A program made the position numbers and the translations under genes. The notes beneath the pieces were generated by a model. It made no database searches, was not told the origin of the DNA, and was given only the letters and a program-made list of their open reading frames with translations. This document shows positions 11,581 through 21,596 of a stretch of 64,000 nt of DNA, piece after piece. Where the stretch lies: the NCBI GenBank assembly GCA_947496715.1, contig CANMDT010000005.1, forward strand, positions 1-64,000, in the 5' to 3' direction. This DNA is from Myxococcales bacterium (GTDB lineage: Bacteria > Myxococcota_A > Bradymonadia > REDH01). Within the stretch, counting starts at the first letter, position 1; the number at the start of each line of letters is the position of its first letter.

Positions 11581-12359
11581 ATCTCCTCGCGTCCGATTTT
11601 ACCTGGTTCGACCTCCTGCCCGGCTACACCCATCTCCAGGAGATGATCGGGAAGAGCCTCTACTACACCTACATCGACGGTGAGCCGGTCAAGCACATCA
11701 CCCACCTCACGTTGGTGCTGTTCTCCACCCTGATCATCCTCGGTATCGGCATGGTGGCGCGCTCCCGCTGGGCAAGCGCAGACGATGGTGTGGTCCCCGA
11801 TGGGAAGTTCACCGTCGCCAACCTGCTCGAGTCCATCCTCGATGCGATCCTGAACATGTCGGAGCAGGTCCTCGGCACGCGGGAGCGGGCCATCCGCTTC
11901 ATGCCCATCATCGGTACCTGCGCCCTCTACATCCTCTTCAACAACCTCCTCGGCCTCGTCCCCGGCTTTGCCCCCGCGACCGACAACCTCAACATCACCA
12001 TCGGACCGGCGATGGTCATCTTTTTCGCGACCCACATCTACGGGCTGAAGGAGAACGGCATACACCACCTCGCTCACTTCCTAGGACCGAAGATCGGCGG
12101 CGTGCCCTGGCTCGCCCCCATCATGCTTCCCATTGAGATTATCTCCCATCTGGCACGTCCCCTCTCGCTGTCGCTCCGCCTCATGGGCAACATGACAGGC
12201 GACCATAAGGTGCTCGCGATCTTCCTGGGCCTTGCCTACTTCACGGTTCCGTTTCTCATCCTCGGAACCCTGGTCTGCGTCGTACAGACGCTCGTCTTCT
12301 GCCTGCTCTCGATGGTCTACATCTTCTTGGCGATTGAACATTCAGAAGAAGCCCACTAA
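11577..12359 (+). CDS. atpB: F0F1 ATP synthase subunit a
   Basis: LLGLVPGFAPATDNLN; PLSLSLRLMGNMTGDHKVLAIFLGL. Confidence 0.96.
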   Translation: MNLLASDFTWFDLLPGYTHLQEMIGKSLYYTYIDGEPVKHITHLTLVLFSTLIILGIGMVARSRWASADDGVVPDGKFTVANLLESILDAILNMSEQVLGTRERAIRFMPIIGTCALYILFNNLLGLVPGFAPATDNLNITIGPAMVIFFATHIYGLKENGIHHLAHFLGPKIGGVPWLAPIMLPIEIISHLARPLSLSLRLMGNMTGDHKVLAIFLGLAYFTVPFLILGTLVCVVQTLVFCLLSMVYIFLAIEHSEEAH

Positions 12360-12449
12360 GGGGCGCGCGGGCGGTCTTCCGTCTGCCCCACCAACCCTGT
12401 TTCTAAGCTGGGCCTCGGCCCAATGTAACCCTTGAGAGGAGTCCCTCCT

Positions 12450-12767
12450 ATGAGCCGCAAGTCTTTCCTGGTCACCGCCTCCTTCCTTGCCACCACCTTC
12501 CTCGCGTCGGCCGCCAACGCCGCACAGCTTGAGGGTGATGCCGGTGCCACCGCCCTCGTCGGCGCCGGTCTCGCCATTGGTATCGCCGCTGCCGGTGGTG
12601 CTGTCGGTCAGGGCCGTGCCGCTGCTGCCGCGCTTGAGGGCATCGCCCGCAACCCCAGCGCCTCGGACAAGCTCTTCACGCCGATGATCCTCGGCCTGGC
12701 GCTTATCGAGTCGCTCGTGATTTACGCGCTCGTGATCGCCTTCATGATCCTCGGCAAGGTCGCCTAA
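12450..12767 (+). CDS. atpE: F0F1 ATP synthase subunit c with N-terminal signal-like presequence
   Basis: [52 protein letters not shown] preceded by [26 protein letters not shown]. Confidence 0.94.
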   Translation: MSRKSFLVTASFLATTFLASAANAAQLEGDAGATALVGAGLAIGIAAAGGAVGQGRAAAAALEGIARNPSASDKLFTPMILGLALIESLVIYALVIAFMILGKVA

Positions 12768-13795
12768 GGCGCCCTGCGCGAGGCCATCGCTCGCGCCACC
12801 TCTGCCGCTACCATCAGACTGGCCGCTGATCCTTCACCGCGGCCGGCGATGTCGTAGGCCGTTCCGTGGTCCACGCTGGTCCGCACAATGTGCAGCCCCA
12901 GCGTGATGTTGGCCGCAGCCCCAAAGCTGACCGCCTTCAGCGGCGCAAGCCCCTGGTCGTGGTACATCGCCAGTACTGCATCGGCAGGCTGGCGACCCGA
13001 GACGACGCGCGGGAACAGCGTATCTGCTGCGAAGGGGCCGGTGACATCGATGCCCTGCGCGCGCAGCTGTGCGAGGGCCGGCGCGATCACACGCTCCTCC
13101 TCATCGCCCAACTCGCCCGCCTCGCCCGCGTGTGGATTCAGACCGCAGACAGCGATGCGCGGCGAAGCAATCCCGAAGTCGCGAACCAGTCCGTCGTGCA
13201 GCGACCGGCCGGCCGCCACCACACGCTCCTCGGTGACCGCCTTGGCCACCGCACGCAGCGGCATGTGGGCCGTAACCAGCCCTACACGGAGCGACGGACC
13301 GGCCAGGAGCATCGTAACGGGCCCGGACGCTGCCCACGCCTCGAGACACTCCGTGTGGCCCGTCACAGGGAGCCCGCAGAGGCCGAGCAGCGCCTTGTGC
13401 CATGGAAGGGTTACCACGGAGGAGATCTCCCCCCGTAGCGCGCTCTCTGTGGCCCGCTTGAGCGCCGCATGCTGGAGCGTCCCGAAGTCCGGAACTGCCC
13501 TCCCCCACGGATAGTCGCTGGCAAAGAGAGAGGCTGGCAGCCGAAGGCAGTCGATGACAGCCATCAACGACGACGGAACAGAGACCGCCTCGTCCGGCGT
13601 CGCGACAGCCACAACCCCGTCTACGAGATCCAGAACCCCCCGCGACCGCAGCGAGGCAAGCGCGGCCTGCAGCGCCATCACCGACCCGAACACCACCAGC
13701 GGTCCCGCCTCGCTGAGCGCACGGTAGGAGCGCAGGAGCAGCTCGGGGCCCAACCCCGCGCCGTCGCCCATCGTCAGGCCGAGCGGCTTGGTCAT
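12764..13795 (-). CDS. pdxA: 4-hydroxythreonine-4-phosphate dehydrogenase
   Basis: [45 protein letters not shown]. Confidence 0.92.
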   Translation of the reverse strand: MTKPLGLTMGDGAGLGPELLLRSYRALSEAGPLVVFGSVMALQAALASLRSRGVLDLVDGVVAVATPDEAVSVPSSLMAVIDCLRLPASLFASDYPWGRAVPDFGTLQHAALKRATESALRGEISSVVTLPWHKALLGLCGLPVTGHTECLEAWAASGPVTMLLAGPSLRVGLVTAHMPLRAVAKAVTEERVVAAGRSLHDGLVRDFGIASPRIAVCGLNPHAGEAGELGDEEERVIAPALAQLRAQGIDVTGPFAADTLFPRVVSGRQPADAVLAMYHDQGLAPLKAVSFGAAANITLGLHIVRTSVDHGTAYDIAGRGEGSAASLMVAAEVARAMASRRAP

Positions 13796-13798
13796 CGG

Positions 13799-14779
13799 CT
13801 AGTCAACCCGGCCGAGCTCGCGGATCTCCACGAAGACCTTCTTCCGCAGTTCCGCCACATAGAGCTTCTCCTCGGCCTCGATCTTCTCGCCACGCACGGC
13901 CATCCGCGCCCTGTCGCGCACAGTCTCGAGGTCGTCGAAGGGCTTCTGCTCGATCGCCTCGAGCCGAATGAGGTGGATGCCGAACTGCGAACGGACGGGG
14001 CCGGAAACCTCGGTCGGCTTGAGTCGCTGCGCCGCCGCCTCGTAGTTCGGATCGAGCGAGCCGATGTCGAACCGGCCCACGCGACCTCCCGTCCGCGCCG
14101 TTGCATCCACATTCGTCTCGGCTGCGAGGCTCTCGAACGAGGCGCCCGCCTTCAGCCGCTGCTCCAACGCATCGATGCGCACCTCCGCCGCAGCCAGGTC
14201 AGGAGCCGGCGCATCGGGCGGGAGCGAGACGAAGATGTGACTCGTCGTCATCCAGGTCTCCACCAGCCCGTTCGGATAGAGCCGCGTGAGCATGGCATCT
14301 ACCTCGCCGTCGCCCACAGCGATGCGCGGAAGAACCTCCGACTGGATGAGCCTCACACGCAGCAGCTGTGCACGCACATAGTCGGCGAAGTCTTCGAGGG
14401 TGATGCCCTGCTCGGCGAGCGCGGCACCAAAGGCCTCCTCTTCGAGCCGCATGCGCGTGCGCTGCTCGGCGATGTGCTGCTGCACCTCCTCTTCGCTCAC
14501 AGAGACGCCGAGCCGCTTGGCCTGCTCTGCAAGCACCTGGTTGTCCACGAGGGTAACAAGCACCTCGCCGGCTACGGCGCTGCGCCCCTCGGGCGTCTGC
14601 AGCCGGCGCCGATCGACCGCCTCCATCTGCACAAAGAGCGGCAGCGTGCGCGCCACATCGCTCTGCGTCACGATCTGGTTGCCCACCTTGGCGACGATGC
14701 GGTCGATGATGTCTGCGCGGGCCGCCACGGGCAACGCAAGCGTCACAAGTACTGTCAGATACCACCCAGCCAAGCGCAT
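13799..14779 (-). CDS. SurA-like periplasmic peptidylprolyl isomerase
   Basis: Signal peptide, IIDRIVAKVGNQIVTQSDV N-domain, single parvulin domain ending QFGIHLIRLE. Confidence 0.85.
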   Translation of the reverse strand: MRLAGWYLTVLVTLALPVAARADIIDRIVAKVGNQIVTQSDVARTLPLFVQMEAVDRRRLQTPEGRSAVAGEVLVTLVDNQVLAEQAKRLGVSVSEEEVQQHIAEQRTRMRLEEEAFGAALAEQGITLEDFADYVRAQLLRVRLIQSEVLPRIAVGDGEVDAMLTRLYPNGLVETWMTTSHIFVSLPPDAPAPDLAAAEVRIDALEQRLKAGASFESLAAETNVDATARTGGRVGRFDIGSLDPNYEAAAQRLKPTEVSGPVRSQFGIHLIRLEAIEQKPFDDLETVRDRARMAVRGEKIEAEEKLYVAELRKKVFVEIRELGRVD

Positions 14780-14781
14780 CG

Positions 14782-15921
14782 TCACTCTCCACCACTTCCG
14801 GAGCCATCCCACGCAGCAGGAGATGCTGCAGGGTTAGCGAACGGTGCCTTCAAGTCTTTCTCGTCTGCCGTCAACTCCAGCGGCGTCAGCACACCCCGCG
14901 GGCCTTCGGCCAGGCCTGCAGCCTCGTACCGCCGCGCAACCACGGAACCTGCGGCAGGCTCCTTGGCAAGCGCCGTTCGAGCCCTGGTGAGCGCCGATAC
15001 CGCCGCCGCATCCACCTGCGCCGGCTGGCGCGCCGCCAGCTCCGAAAGCCAGCGTGCCGAGGCCTCCGCGCGGCCATCTCGGACCGCCCGCTCCACCACA
15101 ATCGGACGGGCCGCGTCGAGTCCGCCCGACAGGGGCGAGATGACGCGAATCAGCTGCACCATCTCCCACCCACGCGCGGTACGAAAGATGGGCGAAACAC
15201 GCCCCGACTTCGGCAGCGCAAAGAGCGCCTCGCTGAGCGCCGCGTTCGTCGTCGAGCCATCGGAAGTGCGGGCAACAGGGCCGGTCGCACAGTCGGTCGC
15301 CTCCGCTGCAGGATCGATCGACCGCGCGCGACAGACCTCGACAAAAATCTCCTCGTCCAGCTTCGAACTCTCGCGACGAAGCCGCACCAGCTCTGCCCTT
15401 GCGGAGGCGGCCGCTTCGGCGGTCGGCAGGACGATGATTCTTGCCTCGCGGAGTTCCGCGCCGACATCACCCGAGCCGTCGAAGGCTGCACGCACTGCGG
15501 CCTCCGAGATCCGCTGCTCACCCACTGCATCCATACCCACACGACGGAGTTGCCAGTCCGCGGGCAGCAGCCGGAGCAGCAGCCGCTCTTCGTAGTTACC
15601 CGCGAGGCCGGATGCGGTCGCCGCATTCGCCATGAGCTCCACCTGAAGCATGCTCCGCAGCAGCGAGGATCGCTGGCTCGGCTCACCCATGCGGAGCGCC
15701 GCCGTCTGCGAGAGCAGCTGGCTTCGCACCTCGAGCTCGCGCGAGCCGATGGTCCGCCCATTCACCTCGAGCAGCGGCAAATCCTCCTCCAGCGGCTCGG
15801 CGGTCTCCACCTTCGACGGCGCGCCGGCCACAGCCCGCTCGCCCGCCTCCCCAGGTGCACGCTCAGGCGCGCATGAGGCCAGCAGCAGCGGCAGCAGCAC
15901 TACGAGGCGTCGCGTGCGCAT
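14782..15921 (-). CDS. PpiC/rotamase-like lipoprotein
   Basis: Lipobox LLASC; LEVNGRTIGSRELEVR; C-terminal rotamase-like TARGWEMVQLIRV. Confidence 0.7.
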   Translation of the reverse strand: MRTRRLVVLLPLLLASCAPERAPGEAGERAVAGAPSKVETAEPLEEDLPLLEVNGRTIGSRELEVRSQLLSQTAALRMGEPSQRSSLLRSMLQVELMANAATASGLAGNYEERLLLRLLPADWQLRRVGMDAVGEQRISEAAVRAAFDGSGDVGAELREARIIVLPTAEAAASARAELVRLRRESSKLDEEIFVEVCRARSIDPAAEATDCATGPVARTSDGSTTNAALSEALFALPKSGRVSPIFRTARGWEMVQLIRVISPLSGGLDAARPIVVERAVRDGRAEASARWLSELAARQPAQVDAAAVSALTRARTALAKEPAAGSVVARRYEAAGLAEGPRGVLTPLELTADEKDLKAPFANPAASPAAWDGSGSGGE

Positions 15922-18900
15922 CGCGCAACCTCCCGAGAGATGAGCAGCGCCGTCTCCATCAGGTTGACGCTCTCACGACCCTGCAGCTTGCGCACCAGGA
16001 TGAGGCCCGGTCGAACCTCATACTGACCGCGCGTAGAGGCGATGAGCGCCATCACCTTGTCCGGCGAGAGCGTGGTCTCGGGGAGCAACTCCACGACAAT
16101 CGCCTTGGGCCCAACCTCAATTTGCTTCGCCACGATCTGCTTCATGATGAGCTTCACAAGAACGAGGTCACGCAGGTGCTCGACATTGACGGGCACCGGG
16201 CCGTAGCGGTCCTGCATCTCGTCCATGACATCGTAAACCGTGGCAGAATCGGGAGCAAGACTGAGCCGCTTGTAGAAACTGAGCCGCTGGCCGATGTCTT
16301 CCACGTAGTCCTCGGGCACGAAGGCGGCGACGGGGATCTTCACCTCCGGCTCCACCGCCTTGTGCGCCGGCTCGCCCGACAGCTCGCCAACAGCCTCCGC
16401 CAGGAGCTCGCTGTAGAGTTCGAAGCCGATGGCCTCGATGTGGCCGTTCTGGTCGTCGCCGAGGATGTTGCCAGCCCCGCGCATATCGAGGTCGTGCTGC
16501 GCGACCGCCATGCCCGAGCCAAGCTCAGAGTGCTCCATGAGCACCTCGAGCCGTCGCTTGGAGTCGGGCGGCAAGCGGCCCGGATCGGCAACAAGGAGGT
16601 AGCAGTAGGCGCGATCGCTGCCCCGCCCTACCCGTCCGCGGAGCTGGTAGAGCTGCGCCAGGCCGAACTTGTCGGCATGGTTGATGAACATGGTGTTGGC
16701 TGTGGAGATGTCGATGCCCGACTCGACGATGGTCGTGGAGATGAGCACATCGATGCGGTGCGCGATGAAGTCCATCATCACCTTCTCCAGCTCATCATCC
16801 TTCATCTGTGCGTGGCCCACTCCGACCCGCGCCTCTGGCACCATCCGACGGATCTCGTCGGCCAGCCCGTAGATCGTATCGACCCGGTTGTGCACGAAGA
16901 AGACTTGGCCGCCACGCGCCAGCTCCTGCTCAATGCCCTCACGCACCACCGAGTCGCGGAACCGTGCCAGATGGGTCCGCACGGACAGCCTGCCGGGCGG
17001 GGGCGTGGTGATGATCGAGAGGTCGCGGATGCCGAGCAGCGACATCTCGAGCGTGCGCGGGATGGGCGTGGCTGTCATCGTCAGCACATCCACACTGGTG
17101 CGGAGCTGCTTGAGCCGCTCCTTGTGCTGCACGCCAAATCGCTGCTCCTCGTCGATGATCAGCAGCGCCAGGTTGGGGATCTCCACATCCTTCGAGATGA
17201 GCCGGTGGGTGCCGATAACGATGTCGACCTTGCCCTCCGCAGTCGCCGCGAGAATGGCCTTCACCTCCTGCGGCGTCCGGAACCGTGAGAGCGCCTCGAT
17301 GCGGGCTCCCGTCTCGCTGAGCCGCCGGCGGAAGGTGTTGAGGTGCTGCTCGCAGAGCACGGTCGTCGGGACCAGGATCGCCACCTGCTTGCCATCGCAG
17401 ACCGCCTTGTAGGCGGCACGGATTGCCACCTCGGTCTTGCCGAAGCCAACATCGCCGCAGAGCAGCCGGTCCATCGGCTTGTTGGACTGCATGTCGGAGA
17501 GCACATCGTCGATGGCCCGCGCCTGGTGCGGCGTCTCCTCGTAGGGGAACGAGGCCTCAAACTCGTGGTACATCGCATCGGGCGCAGAGAAGGCGAACCC
17601 CTCGCGGGTCGCCCGCTCCGCGTAGAGCCGGATCAACTCTTCGGCGACATCTGCCAGCGCAGCCTTGATGCGTCCCTTGGTCCGCTCCCAGGTGGAGCCG
17701 GAGAGGCGGTCGAGACGGGTGAAGGTCGAAGAGCCCGTGTAGCGCTGTACCTTCGAGAGCCGATAGACGGGGATGTGGATGCGATCACCGTCGGCGAACT
17801 CCAGCGTCAGGAAGTCGTTCTCGATGTCGCCGACCGAGAGCCGCGTCAGGCCCGCATACTTGGCGACACCGAAGTCCACATGGACCACCAGGTCGCCTAC
17901 CTCGAGCTCCTTGAACGAGGCGACCGCAGTGGCCTCATGCATCTGCTCGCGCCCGGAGCGGCGCATCGCCTTGCCGAGCAGCTCGCGCTCCGTGATGACT
18001 GCGAGCGCGCGCGAGGGCGCAACGAACCCCTCCAGCGCGTCTCCAACCAGCACCTCGAGATGGGTGGCGGGCGGAAACTGAACTTCGAACAGGGCATCGC
18101 TCGAGGCCAGCGTCTGCACCTCGCGCTTCTGGCTCCGAAGCACCTCGGCCACCCGTGTCGCGGTCGACCGCGACGAGCAGACAACCACCACGCGGCCCAC
18201 CCGGTCGCGCCAGCTGTCCACCACCGTCAGCGCAGCTGCGATGGCCCCTTCATCGTTGCCGCGTGCCTTCCGCGCCCGCTCCACCTCATGCACATCGAGG
18301 CAGGGGAAGGCGAGCTCTTCAGCGGTCGTGAGCGAGGCGTCGCGTGCGCCCACCTCGATCTGAAATCCGCCCGCGCTGAAGCTCTCGATGAGCTCCTCGC
18401 TGCTCAAGAAATACTCGGAGGGCTCGAAGACGATGCTGCCCTGCTCGCGCTCTCGAGCCCACTCCCGCTCCCGCGCCTCCATCATCCGCGCATGTTCGAG
18501 GAAGAGGTCTGTGGGGTCGACCAGCACCACGGTGGCCTCCTTTGGAATCCGCGATGCCAGCGGCTCGAGCGCCTCCGCGAAGGCCGGCTGAATCGTCTCG
18601 ATGCCGAAGTATCGCTCCTTGCGCTCCAGCTCGCGCAGCAGCGCCGAGACCTTGTTCGACGGCGTGCCCAGACGGTCGGCAAGCGCACGCAACCGGCGCC
18701 GCGAAATCTCCAGCCCCTCCTCGGTCAGCAGCTCCTCGCGGGTCGGAATCGCGATGGCACGCTCCACAATCCCAGCGCTCCGCTGCGACTCCGGATCGAA
18801 CCAGCGGATGGACTCAATCTGGTCACCGAAGAGATCCACCCGGAAGGGCTTCTCGTAGGCGGGCGAGAAGACATCGAGCAGCCCGCCACGAAGACTGAAG

Positions 18901-19457
18901 GTGCCCGGATCCTCGACTACCGAGGTCGACTGGTAGCCCGCTGCTCGGAGCTGTTCCGCAACGGCCGGACCGTCGAGCCGCTCACGGATCGCGAAGGTCA
19001 CCGAAGCTGCTCGAACCATCGCCGCCGGTGTCGTCTTTCGAACCCAACCGAGCAACGGCACCACGAGCACCTGACCGCTCCGAAGTTCGCCAAGCTCCCA
19101 GCCGAGCCGCATGCGGCTGCAGAGGCTCGCACGGTCGGGGCTCATCTCTGCATAGGGCGAGCTCTCCGGAACCGGAAACTGCGAGACCTCCCAGCCGGTC
19201 TGCGGCAGAAAGAGCTCAAGCGAGGCCTGCACCTGACGCGCAGCCTGCGCCGTCGGCACCACCACCACCAGCGGCCCCTGCCGATGGCGGAGAAGGTCGG
19301 CCAGCACATAGGAGAGGTAGCCACCCTTGGCCTGCGTGATGGCAACGCGACGCCCCTGCTTCGCTGCCTGCAGGAGCTGCTCCAGCGGGTACCGGGCCGC
19401 TGCGACGGTGCGGTCTTCGCGCACCTCAGCGAGCTGTTTGCGGAGCTCCGACTTCAT
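15900..19457 (-). CDS. mfd: transcription-repair coupling factor
   Basis: CarD-like KYAGLTRL domain, LLCGDVGFGKTEVAIRA, DEEQRFGV, LYQLRGRVGRG. Confidence 0.97.
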   Translation of the reverse strand: MKSELRKQLAEVREDRTVAAARYPLEQLLQAAKQGRRVAITQAKGGYLSYVLADLLRHRQGPLVVVVPTAQAARQVQASLELFLPQTGWEVSQFPVPESSPYAEMSPDRASLCSRMRLGWELGELRSGQVLVVPLLGWVRKTTPAAMVRAASVTFAIRERLDGPAVAEQLRAAGYQSTSVVEDPGTFSLRGGLLDVFSPAYEKPFRVDLFGDQIESIRWFDPESQRSAGIVERAIAIPTREELLTEEGLEISRRRLRALADRLGTPSNKVSALLRELERKERYFGIETIQPAFAEALEPLASRIPKEATVVLVDPTDLFLEHARMMEAREREWAREREQGSIVFEPSEYFLSSEELIESFSAGGFQIEVGARDASLTTAEELAFPCLDVHEVERARKARGNDEGAIAAALTVVDSWRDRVGRVVVVCSSRSTATRVAEVLRSQKREVQTLASSDALFEVQFPPATHLEVLVGDALEGFVAPSRALAVITERELLGKAMRRSGREQMHEATAVASFKELEVGDLVVHVDFGVAKYAGLTRLSVGDIENDFLTLEFADGDRIHIPVYRLSKVQRYTGSSTFTRLDRLSGSTWERTKGRIKAALADVAEELIRLYAERATREGFAFSAPDAMYHEFEASFPYEETPHQARAIDDVLSDMQSNKPMDRLLCGDVGFGKTEVAIRAAYKAVCDGKQVAILVPTTVLCEQHLNTFRRRLSETGARIEALSRFRTPQEVKAILAATAEGKVDIVIGTHRLISKDVEIPNLALLIIDEEQRFGVQHKERLKQLRTSVDVLTMTATPIPRTLEMSLLGIRDLSIITTPPPGRLSVRTHLARFRDSVVREGIEQELARGGQVFFVHNRVDTIYGLADEIRRMVPEARVGVGHAQMKDDELEKVMMDFIAHRIDVLISTTIVESGIDISTANTMFINHADKFGLAQLYQLRGRVGRGSDRAYCYLLVADPGRLPPDSKRRLEVLMEHSELGSGMAVAQHDLDMRGAGNILGDDQNGHIEAIGFELYSELLAEAVGELSGEPAHKAVEPEVKIPVAAFVPEDYVEDIGQRLSFYKRLSLAPDSATVYDVMDEMQDRYGPVPVNVEHLRDLVLVKLIMKQIVAKQIEVGPKAIVVELLPETTLSPDKVMALIASTRGQYEVRPGLILVRKLQGRESVNLMETALLISREVARCARDAS

Positions 19458-19819
19458 GGTTTCCTGATGCTCCGTACATAGGCCGCGATGGCCTTCGCCT
19501 CATCCTCCCGCAGGCCTGTCACAGCGGGCATCCTGCCGATGCCGTTCCGCATCACCTGCAGCAGCGCAGCCTCTGTAACGCGCGCCTGCAACGACGCATC
19601 GGTGAGGTTGGCGGAGCGGGCGCCAAACGCCATCTCCTGCCCCTCTCCGGTCGGGCCATGACAGACCGCGCAGCGCCGCTGGAAGAGGCGCGCTCCGTCC
19701 GCCGGTCCAGTCGGAGCAGCCTCCTCCACAGCCGGAGCAGCCACGCCGCCCGTGGAGCAGCCTGCCACCCCCGCCGCGACAACAAACGCCAAACAGATCC
19801 GCATCAGACGGCTCACCAT
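19454..19819 (-). CDS. cytochrome c-like lipoprotein
   Basis: Lipobox VAGC; heme motif CAVCH; downstream GRMPAV Met ligand. Confidence 0.85.
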   Translation of the reverse strand: MVSRLMRICLAFVVAAGVAGCSTGGVAAPAVEEAAPTGPADGARLFQRRCAVCHGPTGEGQEMAFGARSANLTDASLQARVTEAALLQVMRNGIGRMPAVTGLREDEAKAIAAYVRSIRKP

Positions 19820-19820
19820 C

Positions 19821-21497
19821 TCAGTGGATTGTCGGGCCGGGAGGGATGGTCCCGTCGTGGCTCACGCCCACCATGCCGAGCTCGAGCAGCTGGGCAGGAT
19901 CGTAGGCATCGAGCCCATCGATCGCGTCGCTCGTCGGCGGCACCGAGCCCGCATGGCCATGCGCGAGCAGCCACCGGTCGAGCTCCTCGATCAGAGGGCG
20001 ACTCGACGCGCGATCGAGCGCCGAGATGCAGATGCCGTCGAACTCCGAAAGCAGCGCAATGCGCTCGTCGGGATCGAGCCGGTCGATCTTGTTCCAGACC
20101 CGAATCCGCGGCGTCTCCGACAGCCCCAACTCACCAAGAATCTTCTCTGTTGAGCGCATCTGGTTGATGCGAGCCGGGTCGGAGGCATCGATGACATGGA
20201 GCAGCAGATCGGCGTCGGCCATCTCCTCGAGCGTGGCGCGGAATGCCTCCATCAGCTCCCTCGGTAGGTCGCGGATGAAGCCGACCGTGTCGGTCAGGAT
20301 GAGCTCGCGGTCCTTCGGGAAGCGGAGGCGCCGCGAAGTCGGATCGAGCGTCGCAAACAGCTTGTCTTCGGCCAGTACCTCCGACTTTGTCAGGCCGTTC
20401 AGCAGGGTCGATTTGCCGGCGTTCGTGTAACCGATGATGCCCACAACAGGCACGCCCTGGTTGCGCCGGTTCTTGCGGAGCAGCTCGCGGGATCCGCCCA
20501 AGCGCTCCACCTCCTTTTCGAGCTGACGGATGCGGTCACGGGCGCGACGCCGGTCGACCTCGAGCTTCGTCTCGCCGGGGCCGCGACCTCCGATGCCACC
20601 GGCAAGCCGACTCATCGATGTGCCACGACCAGAAAGCCGCGGCAGTCGATAGGACAACTGCGCCAACTCAACCTGGATCTTGCCCACGCGGCTCTGAGCG
20701 CGCTGCGCGAAGATGTCGAGGATGAGCTGCGTCCGGTCGATGACCTTGAGCTGCGTCGACTCGCTGATGCCGCGGTTCTGCGCCGGCGTCAGCTCCTGCC
20801 CAAAGATGAGTATTTCAGCACCCGCCTGAAGGCAGCGGAGTTCCACCTCTTCGAGCGCGCCCTTGCCCAGCCCCAGCTTGGGGTCGAGCTGCGCGCGCGA
20901 CTGAACGAAGGTCTCCACGACCTCAATCCCGGCAGTGCGGCAGAGCTCGTGCAGCTCCAGCACATGGGCCTCCGACTGCTTCTCGTCACGCGTCTTCACG
21001 TAGACAAGGAAGGCGCTGTTTTCGCGCACCTCCTTGCCCTTCTCCCGCTTGAGATCGAGCTCCGTCTCCAGGACGCTCAGGAACTCGCCGAAACCCTCCT
21101 GGAGCTGGTTGGCATGCCCCACGCGGTGCTGCTGCCAGAGCTCGTGCTTGGCGTTCGGCGGCAGCACATGGGCCCAGGATACCGGGCCGGAATGACCATT
21201 CGGCGTGGTGCCGATGACCGCAACGGCATCGAGATTGAGCTTCGAGAGGTCGGTCAGGTCGTCGCGCGACAACTCGCCATCGCCGAGACAGGCGCGCACG
21301 AGCCGGATGCCGCGGAGGCGGCCGCTGGAGCGCGAACGGCCGATGTCGGGCAGGTAGAGGCGGCTGATGTCGCCCACCACCACATGCTCCACATTGCCCC
21401 GCCGATCGATGAGCAGTCCCACCGTCCGGCGCGTCTCAGCACAGATCTGCGCCAGCGCGGCAGCCACCTCCGGTGAGACGAGCTGATCAGCCTTCAT
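19821..21497 (-). CDS. hflX: GTPase HflX; true N-terminus probably upstream (about 21578)
   Basis: GRGPGETKLEVDRRRARDRI, GYTNAGKSTLLN, DTVGFIRDLP; conserved in-frame sequence continues upstream of the listed ATG. Confidence 0.94.
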   Translation of the reverse strand: MKADQLVSPEVAAALAQICAETRRTVGLLIDRRGNVEHVVVGDISRLYLPDIGRSRSSGRLRGIRLVRACLGDGELSRDDLTDLSKLNLDAVAVIGTTPNGHSGPVSWAHVLPPNAKHELWQQHRVGHANQLQEGFGEFLSVLETELDLKREKGKEVRENSAFLVYVKTRDEKQSEAHVLELHELCRTAGIEVVETFVQSRAQLDPKLGLGKGALEEVELRCLQAGAEILIFGQELTPAQNRGISESTQLKVIDRTQLILDIFAQRAQSRVGKIQVELAQLSYRLPRLSGRGTSMSRLAGGIGGRGPGETKLEVDRRRARDRIRQLEKEVERLGGSRELLRKNRRNQGVPVVGIIGYTNAGKSTLLNGLTKSEVLAEDKLFATLDPTSRRLRFPKDRELILTDTVGFIRDLPRELMEAFRATLEEMADADLLLHVIDASDPARINQMRSTEKILGELGLSETPRIRVWNKIDRLDPDERIALLSEFDGICISALDRASSRPLIEELDRWLLAHGHAGSVPPTSDAIDGLDAYDPAQLLELGMVGVSHDGTIPPGPTIH

Positions 21498-21596
21498 GCG
21501 ACGAGAAGCGAACTTCTCGAGCGCCTTCTTGTGACTGGTCTTGAGACCGGTCAGATTGCCTGCGACGATGTCAGCGATGGAAAACCTCGCACGCCC

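Noticed and set aside
13469-15595. 708-aa plus-strand ORF antisense to surA-like/PpiC-like genes
   Set aside because: Spans two real minus-strand genes with clear signal peptides and PPIase motifs; composition is that of a shadow frame.
15855-17288. 477-aa plus-strand ORF antisense to mfd
   Set aside because: Shadow ORF, no recognisable domain.
17343-19481. 712-aa plus-strand ORF antisense to mfd
   Set aside because: Arg/Leu/His-rich shadow ORF typical of GC-rich antisense frames; mfd is unambiguous.
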